Shown: piece by piece, positions 1 to 5,327 of the stretch
Layout: the number at the start of each line of letters is the position of its first letter
Position numbering within the stretch: the first letter of the stretch is position 1
NCBI GenBank assembly: GCA_025997215.1
Contig: BNUH01000142.1
Location: 1 to 5,327 of the forward strand
Origin: Clostridia bacterium
GTDB taxonomy: Bacteria > Bacillota_A > Clostridia > Christensenellales > Aristaeellaceae
Direction of reading: 5' to 3'
DNA: 5,327 bases
The notes under the pieces: model-generated
Seen by the model: only the letters and a program-made list of their open reading frames with translations
The model's database searches: none
Told to the model about the DNA's origin: nothing
Made by a program: the position numbers and the translations under genes

Positions 1-559
1 TGAGGAACGCGCTCCATGCCTTTATAATTTCGCTGTCTGTACCTTGTGTAAACCAATCGAGCTTAACGGAGTTATTCGTAAATTCAATCGGCGTTATGTT
101 TTCGCGCGGAGCGGGACCATACCAACCGCCTGGATTTTCTGGGCTGTATTCAGGTAGTGGGTTGTACCAACACGCAGTCACGCCCAGCGCGGCGGATATC
201 AGTGTCGCCTTGCTCAATAGGAGCGCGCGCAGGATGGCAGGATCACCGTCGTATGGAATCTCGACGGCGATTGTATCAGGCGCGTCGCTTGCGCTCACGT
301 TGTCCTCATCCTGTGTATTTTCCGAGGGGAGTTCATCGTTCACGCACTCTATGGGAACAAACCCCATATCGATCAGGGCGTTTTTCAGATGGAGATTGTT
401 GGGTCCTGAAAGCATCCCATCCTTATTGATTATGTAATCGCCTACCTCGTAGGCAAATGTCGGTGCGCCTACGTACCGTGTTGGAGAGTTCAATTCGGTA
501 CTGATTGCACCCACCAGAGCTTTTCGTTCCTTGCCTGTTACATGATAGTGGAGTTTCAT
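1..559 (-). CDS. Phage 'virulence-related' protein of unknown function (3' partial)
   Basis: A minus-strand frame opens with ATG at 559 behind a strong GGAGG site and stays open for 186 codons to the left edge. The N-terminal domain, MKLHYHVTGKERKALVGAIS, then GAPTFAYEVGDY and a Gly-Pro turn at 52-53, matches from memory a family in Firmicutes prophages annotated 'virulence protein' or 'virulence-related protein'. That label has no established function behind it. Residues about 72-97 form an acidic, probably flexible linker. A second segment (VEIPYDGDPAILRALLLSKA at 99-118, ISAALGV, then IEFTNNSVKLDWF) follows and would continue past the edge. Between these lies a Trp/Tyr/Pro/Gly-rich stretch at about 129-156. 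No signal peptide, membrane segment or catalytic motif is visible. The cassette position and the same strand suggest a phage DNA-handling role, but this is only inference from context. Confidence 0.82.
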   Translation of the reverse strand, partial: MKLHYHVTGKERKALVGAISTELNSPTRYVGAPTFAYEVGDYIINKDGMLSGPNNLHLKNALIDMGFVPIECVNDELPSENTQDEDNVSASDAPDTIAVEIPYDGDPAILRALLLSKATLISAALGVTACWYNPLPEYSPENPGGWYGPAPRENITPIEFTNNSVKLDWFTQGTDSEIIKAWSAFL

Positions 560-566
560 GGCGGTT

Positions 567-571
567 CCTCC
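567..571 (-). promoter_or_regulatory. Ribosome binding site of the virulence-related gene
   Basis: The minus strand reads CGGAGGAACCGCCATG. GGAGG lies 7 bases before the ATG at 559. This strong site identifies the start of a gene whose end falls outside the window, and shows that the gene can be translated without coupling to the methyltransferase. Confidence 0.88.
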
Positions 572-586
572 GATTCTGCTTGAATT

Positions 587-608
587 CAAAGGGTTTTCGT
601 TCCCTTTG
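587..608 (-). other. Small hairpin upstream of the virulence-related gene
   Basis: CAAAGGG and CCCTTTG form a perfect 7-base-pair stem around an 8-base loop. On the minus strand it is followed by GAATTCAAGC and on the plus strand by TCATGTG, so neither side has the T-run of an intrinsic terminator. It ends 15 bases before the GGAGG of the downstream gene, so it could affect messenger stability or processing (inference). Confidence 0.45.
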
Positions 609-676
609 TCATGTGCATATTCGCTCTAACCCGCCACATTATCAAGTGTTTCATAAACAATATACTGCACAAACAT

Positions 677-2368
677 TTAAGCAGGATTCCGGCTAAAGTG
701 CACGATACCACTCAACACGAATGCTCCGCACTCCACACAAATACCATTGCCCCACATGCGGTACTCGGCGCTATCTGTGTGCGGGTTCCGCAGCCACTTG
801 ATTATCTGATTACGGCTCTTGGGCTTCTTTCCGTCGATGCGAGCCTTTGTCGCGAACACATCCGTCCAGAAAGCTATATCTTCATCGGTCGGATCGTACG
901 CCTCAAGCCCCGCACACCAGTTTGGAGGAAAGCCCTGAAGCAAAGCGCACTCCTGTGGAGTTAAGCGGCGAACTGTATAATGATTATCATACTGCTCGAC
1001 GATTGCCTTCCCGCCTTCGATCGCTTGATTCTGAGGGAACTTATATTCAGAGGAGCACAGCGTGCCCACTACATCGCGGTAGCACACAGCATGCCGCTCG
1101 GTTGTGTTAAGTGTAAATGATACGCCGTCCTCGCAGATCCCACTGCCTTGATGCGACGGACGCGCGCCGTTGCCTTCGATCGCTACGACAGCGATACCGC
1201 CAGCATTTTTGTTTGGATCGGGAATGGATGTATCGAGCGTCCGGGCTGTCGCAGCTTCATAAATCCCCGCGTGAGGATTAGTCGACAGCATCCCGCCGCT
1301 GTTCTTGGATCCAATCCCGAATGCTGTCATAACCATCGGGACAGAATTGCCGCCTGCTTCGCTTCTGAGTGTTGGTGATATAGCCTCGTTGTATGCGATA
1401 CTTCGAGCGTTCGCGCCTTGGCCGCCCATGAACGCCGCGGCTTTCGGCGCAACCGCAAGCGCGGTGTAGTCAGTTACTCGGTTCTCATGGTCGCAGACGA
1501 TTGTGTTTACGGTCGCGCCATCTCCATTTCCGCGAGCGTCATATACGACTGCCGTCTGATTATCGCCGGCATCCGCGCGAAGTGTGCCTGTGATATTTTC
1601 CCAGACATGGCCGCCCAACCGTGACGATGCGCCTGGCTCAAACGCAAACGCTATGCCGCCTGTGTCTCCAGTGCCAGTCGTAATACTTCCGGCAATTCCT
1701 TTCCACGCTCCTTCGCCCGACGCAGGATCCCTAGACAAGCGGCTTTCGTCAAATAGTATTTGCCCGGCACGTTCACCTGCAAAATCGACGACAATGTAAC
1801 AGCGGCGCCTCCGCTGCGGAACTCCCCAGTATTGCGCGTCCAATGTCCGCCAGGCGAGGGAGAAATCATCTCCCACGATCTCACCTGCTGTTGACCAGCG
1901 TCCGCTTTCAGGCATAGGTATTGATAGGGTTTCGTCTTCAAGCCGAACGAGTTCATTTAGCACCTCTTGAAAGTCGAGTCCGTTGTTGCTGGAATACATG
2001 CCTGGCACATTTTCTAGCACCGCATATTTCGGATACTCATTCGCGGTCGCGGCGCGCATCTCGCGGACGATCCGAACCATCTGGAAAAACAGCTTCGACC
2101 GCTCGCCATGAAGTCCAAGACGCGGTCCGGAAACCGACAAATCCTGGCAACAGAACCCACCTGTAACAATATCAACAGGCTGAATATTTGCGCCATTGAT
2201 CAGATTTATGTCACCGAGATGCTTGACTTGCTGCAGTCGTTTTGTTGTAACACATATACAGAACGGCTCAACCTCCGAGGCCCAAATCGGTTGAATACCA
2301 GATAAAATGGCGCCGAGCGGAAAACCTCCTGAGCCATCGAAGAGGGAGCCGAGAGTCAAAATACTCAT
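677..2368 (-). CDS. DNA (cytosine-5) methyltransferase with enlarged repeat-bearing recognition region
   Basis: Transfers a methyl group from SAM to carbon 5 of cytosine in DNA. The 563-residue protein shows the C5-methylase motifs in order: motif I LGSLFDGSGGF at 6-16, motif IV CCQDLSVSG at 73-81 with catalytic Cys74, motif VI ENVPG at 119-123, motif VIII QRRRRCYIV at 185-193, motif IX RRLTPQECALLQGFPPNW at 467-484 and motif X EYRMWGNGI at 535-543. The stretch between VIII and IX, about 270 residues, is far larger than in single-target enzymes and contains degenerate repeats, so it may recognise several sequences. An insert with KPKSRNQIIKWL precedes motif X, a feature I associate with Firmicutes phage relatives. 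The usual Pro before the catalytic Cys is replaced by Cys. The ATG overlaps the upstream stop (ATGA). Its Shine-Dalgarno is poor (AGGA only 2 bases away, or AAGGA 12 bases away), so translation probably depends on coupling. No partner endonuclease is visible. Confidence 0.94.
   Translation of the reverse strand: MSILTLGSLFDGSGGFPLGAILSGIQPIWASEVEPFCICVTTKRLQQVKHLGDINLINGANIQPVDIVTGGFCCQDLSVSGPRLGLHGERSKLFFQMVRIVREMRAATANEYPKYAVLENVPGMYSSNNGLDFQEVLNELVRLEDETLSIPMPESGRWSTAGEIVGDDFSLAWRTLDAQYWGVPQRRRRCYIVVDFAGERAGQILFDESRLSRDPASGEGAWKGIAGSITTGTGDTGGIAFAFEPGASSRLGGHVWENITGTLRADAGDNQTAVVYDARGNGDGATVNTIVCDHENRVTDYTALAVAPKAAAFMGGQGANARSIAYNEAISPTLRSEAGGNSVPMVMTAFGIGSKNSGGMLSTNPHAGIYEAATARTLDTSIPDPNKNAGGIAVVAIEGNGARPSHQGSGICEDGVSFTLNTTERHAVCYRDVVGTLCSSEYKFPQNQAIEGGKAIVEQYDNHYTVRRLTPQECALLQGFPPNWCAGLEAYDPTDEDIAFWTDVFATKARIDGKKPKSRNQIIKWLRNPHTDSAEYRMWGNGICVECGAFVLSGIVHFSRNPA
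1079..1663 (-). repeat. Degenerate protein-level repeats in the cytosine methyltransferase recognition region
   Basis: Residues about 236-430 of the cytosine methyltransferase look like five diverged units of roughly 35-50 residues. Each has a Gly/Asn-rich segment (EPGASSRLGG, ARGNGDGAT, GGQGANARS, GSKNSGGM, EGNGARPSH), then most have a Thr-Leu strand (GTLRADAG, SPTLRSEAG, ARTLDTS, FTLNTTE; the second unit has YTAL) and a hydrophobic strand (AVVYD, ALAVAP, PMVMT, AVVAI, AVCY). A shorter possible sixth unit, GTLCSS to KAIVEQ, follows. I see no matching nucleotide-level repeat, so the units are old and diverged. The repeat boundaries are by eye. Confidence 0.55.
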
Positions 2369-3615
2369 TTTCCTGCTACATCCTTTACGATGTCGGCATA
2401 CTTGAGCGTCTCACCGCTCCGCTCGCATGCTATATCCTCACCGCCATTTTGTTTGAACTCGGCATATCGGCGCAGGATGACGCTGGCGTATTTCTCGTCA
2501 AGTTCGAGCATGCAGCATACACGATCTGTCTGCTCGCAAGCGATGAGCGTACTACCCGATCCACCGAAGACATCAAGTACGATCCCGTTCGGCTGGCTGC
2601 TGTTCTTAATCGGATAGGCAAGCAGCTCAAGTGGTTTACTGGTTGGATGATCGCTGTTTTTCTTGGGCTTTGGGTAGTTCCAGATGGTAGCTTCGCTTCG
2701 GCCGGCATACCATTTGTGTGTGCCTGTTTTGAGCCAGCCGTACAAAATCGGTTCATGCTGCCACTGGTACGGTGAGCGACCCATTACGAAACTATCTTTA
2801 GCCCAGATGCAGGTACCGGATAGATGGAAACCTGCCTCACGAAACGCTCTGCGGAAGTTCTCGCCCTCGGTGTCAGCATGAAAGACATACGCGGAACCGC
2901 CGCTTTCTAGGCTGTCCGCCATATTACGGAAAGATGACAACAGGAAAGTGTAAAACTTATCAGCCGCCATATGATCATTCTTGATCTTCAATCCGCTCGC
3001 GCTCTCGAAGCTGACGTTGTACGGGGGATCTGTCAGTACGAGGTTCGCCTTGCGGCCCTCCATCAGCTTACGGACAGTATCGGCATCCGTCGCGTCACCG
3101 CAGATGAGTCTGTGCCGCCCGACCGTCCAGACATCCCCAGGCAAAACAAAAGCCGCCTCCTCAAGAGCGGCTGTCAGGTCGAAGTCATCTTCTTGAACAT
3201 CCTTGTCGGGTGTCAGTAGTTTTCGTAACTCCTTCTCGTCAAAACCGAGTAGAGATACGTCAAAGTCCGCACCCTGTAGATCAGCCAATTCGACCGACAA
3301 TAGTTCGTCGTCCCAACCAGCATTCAAAGCGAGACGGTTATCCGCGATGATGTATGCGCGTTTCTGTGCTTCGGTCAGGTGCTCAACGAACACACAAGGA
3401 ATCTCAGCGACACCTTCTTCACGGGCGGCAAGCACACGGCCATGACCGGCGATGATGTTGAATTCTTTGTCGATTAATAATGGATTCAGAAAACCGAATT
3501 CCCGCAATGACGCACGCAGCTGTTGTATCTGTGCTTTGGAGTGTGTTCGAGTGTTGCGGGCACTCGGTACGAGCCGGTCTACGGATACCTTTTCAAGTCG
3601 TTCAGTTGTGGTCAT
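2365..3615 (-). CDS. ParB-N domain / beta-class DNA methyltransferase fusion (N6-adenine or N4-cytosine)
   Basis: A 416-residue two-domain protein. Residues about 8-130 are a ParB/sulfiredoxin-like domain (RLVPSARNTRTHS, LREFGFLNPLLIDKE, IIAGHGRVLAAR at 54-65, IADNRLALNAGWD). Residues about 155-390 are an N6/N4 methyltransferase of the PF01555 type. Catalytic motif IV DPPY is at 196-199 and comes before HPTSKPLELL at 323-332 and the SAM-binding FGGSGST at 350-356, an order that defines the beta class. DPPY rather than SPPY favours N6-adenine, but N4-cytosine is not excluded. Target sequence cannot be read from the protein. An ATG at 3663 would give a longer form, but it overlaps metK by 52 bases. 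ATG 3615 has GGAGG 5 bases upstream and an ATGA overlap with metK, and the ParB homology begins just after it. The stop overlaps the next methyltransferase, again by ATGA. The protein presumably uses SAM from MetK (inference). Confidence 0.93.
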   Translation of the reverse strand: MTTTERLEKVSVDRLVPSARNTRTHSKAQIQQLRASLREFGFLNPLLIDKEFNIIAGHGRVLAAREEGVAEIPCVFVEHLTEAQKRAYIIADNRLALNAGWDDELLSVELADLQGADFDVSLLGFDEKELRKLLTPDKDVQEDDFDLTAALEEAAFVLPGDVWTVGRHRLICGDATDADTVRKLMEGRKANLVLTDPPYNVSFESASGLKIKNDHMAADKFYTFLLSSFRNMADSLESGGSAYVFHADTEGENFRRAFREAGFHLSGTCIWAKDSFVMGRSPYQWQHEPILYGWLKTGTHKWYAGRSEATIWNYPKPKKNSDHPTSKPLELLAYPIKNSSQPNGIVLDVFGGSGSTLIACEQTDRVCCMLELDEKYASVILRRYAEFKQNGGEDIACERSGETLKYADIVKDVAGK

Positions 3616-4769
3616 ACACACCTCCATAGCGCCGACATCGTTGTTTCGTCTACTCGCTCCCATGGGTAATCATGGCACGTGAAGTGTCCGTATTCAGCGG
3701 TCTTGGCGTAGTCGAATTTTCGCAGGTGAAAGTGGTCTATGACAGCCGCCGGACGCAAATCGAATACGGAAAGAATCGCCTGGCGAAGGTTATCGTCGGG
3801 AACAGTGCCTGTACCGAACGTAGTTACATCAACGGCAACAGGACATGCCTTTCCAATGGCGTATGACAACGCCACCTCACACCGATGCGCGAGCTTTGCC
3901 ATCACGATAGCCTTAGTGATATGCCGTGCCATGTACGCACCGGTACGGTCTACCTTTGTCGGGTCTTTCCCGCTTAGTGCGCCGCCGCCGTGAAGGGCGA
4001 GGCCACCGTAAGTGTCGCACATCAGTTTGCGTCCGGTCAGTCCAGTATCGGCAGCGGGTCCGCCTTCGATAAAGTCGCCAGCGGGGTTAATGAGAACCAC
4101 ATCATCCTTCGGTGGGGGGAAGTCCTCGAAACATGGCGCGATCGCCTTGATGATGTCTTCGCGCAGCCGTTTCTGGCTGACGATGGATCCATGCTGCGCG
4201 GATATGATGACAGACTCAATTGTTACAGATTGATCATCATCACACGATACAGTGACCTGCGCTTTCCCGTCTGGCATTAGCCCATCGATGAAACGTCCGC
4301 GGCCATATACATCAAGCTGCCGCGCGATCCGTCGAGCAAGGACATAGGGCGTCGGCAGGAACAGAGTCGTCTCGTCCGTTGCGTAACCATACATCGTGCC
4401 TTGATCGCCAGCGCCGATCATGCCGAATGGATCGCCCATACCCGCCTCGCCGGTGCGCGCTTCCAGCGACAGATTAACGCCTGCAGCGATATCCGCGCTC
4501 TGCTGATGGATTGCGGACTCGATAATGAACGCATCGGAGTCATACCCATGCATCGACAGTACATACTTGACGGCAGACGGGATGTCAATATCCTTAGCGC
4601 ATGTGATCTCGCCCGCGACGATGATCCGTCCCTTGGTAGCCATGACCTCGCAAGCGACACGGGAGTGGGAATCAGCGCGCAGACATTCATCCAGTATGGT
4701 ATCGGCAATAATATCGCATAGTTTGTCTGGATGCCCGGCGCGGACACTCTCCGCAGTATAATATCTCAT
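3612..4769 (-). CDS. metK: S-adenosylmethionine synthetase (methionine adenosyltransferase), phage-borne
   Basis: Makes SAM, pyrophosphate and phosphate from ATP and methionine in the cytoplasm, as a multimer with shared active sites. At 385 residues it is full length (E. coli MetK is 384). Seen in the sequence: GHPDK at 12-16, QQSADI around 89-94, GAGDQG at 119-124 followed by MYGYATDE, PDGKAQVT at 166-173, GLTGRK at 243-248, and the P-loop-like GGGALSGKDPTKVDR at 261-275. Residues matching the E. coli catalytic set (His13, Asp15, Lys169, Asp241, Arg247, Lys248, Lys268, Lys272, Asp274) are all present, so the enzyme should be active. The gating loop before GAGDQG is long, as in Bacillus rather than E. 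coli. The ATG is preceded by AAGGAG at good spacing. The last codons overlap the next methyltransferase by ATGA. Its place beside two SAM-using methyltransferases suggests it supplies them (inference). Confidence 0.96.
   Translation of the reverse strand: MRYYTAESVRAGHPDKLCDIIADTILDECLRADSHSRVACEVMATKGRIIVAGEITCAKDIDIPSAVKYVLSMHGYDSDAFIIESAIHQQSADIAAGVNLSLEARTGEAGMGDPFGMIGAGDQGTMYGYATDETTLFLPTPYVLARRIARQLDVYGRGRFIDGLMPDGKAQVTVSCDDDQSVTIESVIISAQHGSIVSQKRLREDIIKAIAPCFEDFPPPKDDVVLINPAGDFIEGGPAADTGLTGRKLMCDTYGGLALHGGGALSGKDPTKVDRTGAYMARHITKAIVMAKLAHRCEVALSYAIGKACPVAVDVTTFGTGTVPDDNLRQAILSVFDLRPAAVIDHFHLRKFDYAKTAEYGHFTCHDYPWERVDETTMSALWRCV
3621..3625 (-). promoter_or_regulatory. Ribosome binding site that sets the ParB-methyltransferase start
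   Basis: The minus strand reads GGAGGTGTGTATGA. A perfect GGAGG sits 5 bases before ATG 3615, inside the last codons of metK (Trp-Arg-Cys-Val-stop). This supports 3615 over the upstream ATG at 3663, which lies deep inside metK. Confidence 0.88.
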
Positions 4770-4774
4770 GCCAT

Positions 4775-4780
4775 CTCCTT
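4775..4780 (-). promoter_or_regulatory. Ribosome binding site of metK, overlapping the terminase stop
   Basis: On the minus strand the sequence reads TAAGGAGATGGCATG. The AAGGAG Shine-Dalgarno begins inside the TAA stop of the terminase gene, and its GGAG core lies 5 bases before the metK ATG. This fixes the start and suggests that ribosomes finishing the terminase gene can reinitiate on metK. Confidence 0.85.
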
Positions 4781-5327
4781 ATCCGCGCCGAGTGCGCAAA
4801 AGCTGCTCCATCACATCGTCCTGTGGATTACCTGTAAACGCCGTGGTACAGTTTTGTTTCACTATATCGAATATTTCATACCATATGAGGTTTGCTTGCT
4901 TCTGGTAGGACTGGCTCATCTGCACGAATGGCGACGTTATCGCGCCGCCTGTGGTGGGATGTTTCCCAAGCAAGCCGTATGTGCTGATTGCATCCTCGCA
5001 TTGGATGTAGCGCGCAAACGCCTGTGAGTACGCTTCAATGAGCCTGGGACTGACGAACTTTTCGCAACCGCGTTCCTTCAGCCACTGCCAAGTTTCCGCA
5101 TACAATGCGTCCGCACCTAGCGGCTTGCCGTCCTTTTGGCGTGCGGACAGATATTCGCTTGGTGGTGGCATATCTGCGCCGGTAAGTTCAGCGGCGTCGG
5201 ATAGATCGTCTGCTTCGAACAGTGTATCCGGCTGAAATGAGTATGGCTTGAGCGCCTTTGCGGGTTTTCCAGTTGCGATCTTGTCCACCAGAGCGGCTGG
5301 TTTCGTGCCCGCTTTTACTCGCCGACC
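4779..5327 (-). CDS. Phage terminase small subunit, P27 family (5' partial)
   Basis: Small terminase subunits bind phage DNA at the packaging site and hand it to the large ATPase/nuclease subunit. The reading frame stays open to the right edge, giving 182 visible residues and a TAA stop. The visible N-terminus reads GRRVKAGTKPAALVDKIATG, which fits the basic Gly/Arg/Lys-rich start of P27 (Terminase_4) proteins, so only a few residues are probably missing. A GTG at 5288 lies 13 codons inside and is unlikely to be the start. The C-terminal half carries the family pattern: ETWQWLKERGCE, then LIEAYSQAFARYIQCEDAIS, GLLGKHPTTGGAITSPFVQM, and a closing NPQDDVMEQLL. These helices are typical of the family. 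The gene is first in this stretch and is followed 9 bases later by metK. The large subunit is not in the window. Family assignment rests on motif memory, without a search. Confidence 0.88.
   Translation of the reverse strand, partial: GRRVKAGTKPAALVDKIATGKPAKALKPYSFQPDTLFEADDLSDAAELTGADMPPPSEYLSARQKDGKPLGADALYAETWQWLKERGCEKFVSPRLIEAYSQAFARYIQCEDAISTYGLLGKHPTTGGAITSPFVQMSQSYQKQANLIWYEIFDIVKQNCTTAFTGNPQDDVMEQLLRTRRG

Larger units (their letters stand above)
560..676 (-). other. Intergenic gap between the cytosine methyltransferase and the virulence-related gene
   Basis: This 117-base gap is the only sizeable non-coding stretch in the window, and it is visibly richer in A+T than its flanks. It holds a short hairpin, a 10-base palindrome TTGAATTCAA (580-589) and the ribosome binding site of the next gene. 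A weak promoter-like pair on the minus strand (TTGATA, 18 bases, AATATG) can be drawn, but the -10 match is poor and I do not claim it. Two tiny minus-strand reading frames (16 and 22 codons) lack ribosome binding sites. No terminator is seen. Confidence 0.6.

Noticed and set aside
96..437. Plus-strand open frames at the left edge as genes
   Set aside because: They are antisense to the minus-strand gene starting at 559, which has a strong ribosome binding site and recognisable family sequence.
587..608. The hairpin as a rho-independent terminator
   Set aside because: The stem is short and neither strand has a following T-run.
626..676. Tiny minus-strand frame of 16 codons (MFVQYIVYETLDNVAG) starting at the end of the cytosine methyltransferase
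   Set aside because: It has no ribosome binding site and too few codons to support as a gene.
1651..1956. Minus-strand open frame of 101 codons inside the cytosine methyltransferase
   Set aside because: It is out of frame within motif VIII of a gene with strong family signatures and has no family match of its own, so it is a frame shadow.
677..3615. A restriction-modification system
   Set aside because: Both methyltransferases are present, but no endonuclease or specificity subunit is seen in the window, so they are better described as stand-alone phage methyltransferases.
3616..3663. Upstream ATG at 3663 as the start of the ParB-methyltransferase
   Set aside because: It would overlap metK by 52 bases with no ribosome binding site logic, and the extra 16 residues do not resemble the family. 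ATG 3615 has GGAGG and an ATGA overlap.
3990..4280. Plus-strand open frame of 96 codons opposite metK (one of several similar ones on that strand)
   Set aside because: It lies entirely antisense to the conserved metK coding sequence, shows no recognisable motif, and is explained by the base composition of the opposite strand.
5286..5288. GTG at 5288 as the start of the terminase small subunit
   Set aside because: The frame stays open upstream to the window edge, and the residues there (GRRVKAGTKPAAL) match the basic N-terminus expected of P27 proteins, so the real start lies outside the window.

Overview
The window is a stretch of phage or prophage DNA, most likely from a Bacillota (Firmicutes) host. 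The evidence is a P27-type terminase small subunit beside a phage-style ParB-domain/DNA methyltransferase fusion, strong GGAGG-type ribosome binding sites, and a small protein of the 'virulence-related' family that I know from Firmicutes prophages. Base composition looks close to half G+C. I cannot name the host genus from the sequence.

Every gene I can support lies on the minus strand, so the window reads from right to left. In order of transcription they are: the terminase small subunit (runs off the right edge, stop at 4779); metK, S-adenosylmethionine synthetase (4769-3612); a ParB-N/beta-class DNA methyltransferase (3615-2365); a large cytosine-5 DNA methyltransferase (2368-677); a 117-base gap holding one small hairpin; and a 'virulence-related' protein of unknown function (559 to beyond the left edge). 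The first four are packed with a 9-base gap and then two 4-base ATGA stop/start overlaps, so they almost certainly form one translationally coupled operon. No promoter or terminator is convincing inside the window.

The three central genes form a self-contained DNA-methylation cassette. MetK makes the methyl donor SAM from ATP and methionine, and the two methyltransferases would spend it on adenine (or N4-cytosine) and on C5-cytosine. No restriction endonuclease is visible, so the likely role is protecting or marking phage DNA rather than restriction-modification, with packaging encoded immediately upstream. I believe this arrangement recurs in Firmicutes prophages, so the layout itself is probably not new.

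The details most worth a second look are the CCQ in place of the near-universal PCQ at the cytosine methyltransferase active site, the degenerate repeats filling that enzyme's target-recognition region, and the Trp/Pro/Gly-rich segment in the left-edge protein. The left-edge gene and the true N-terminus of the terminase subunit both run off the window, so both are partial.
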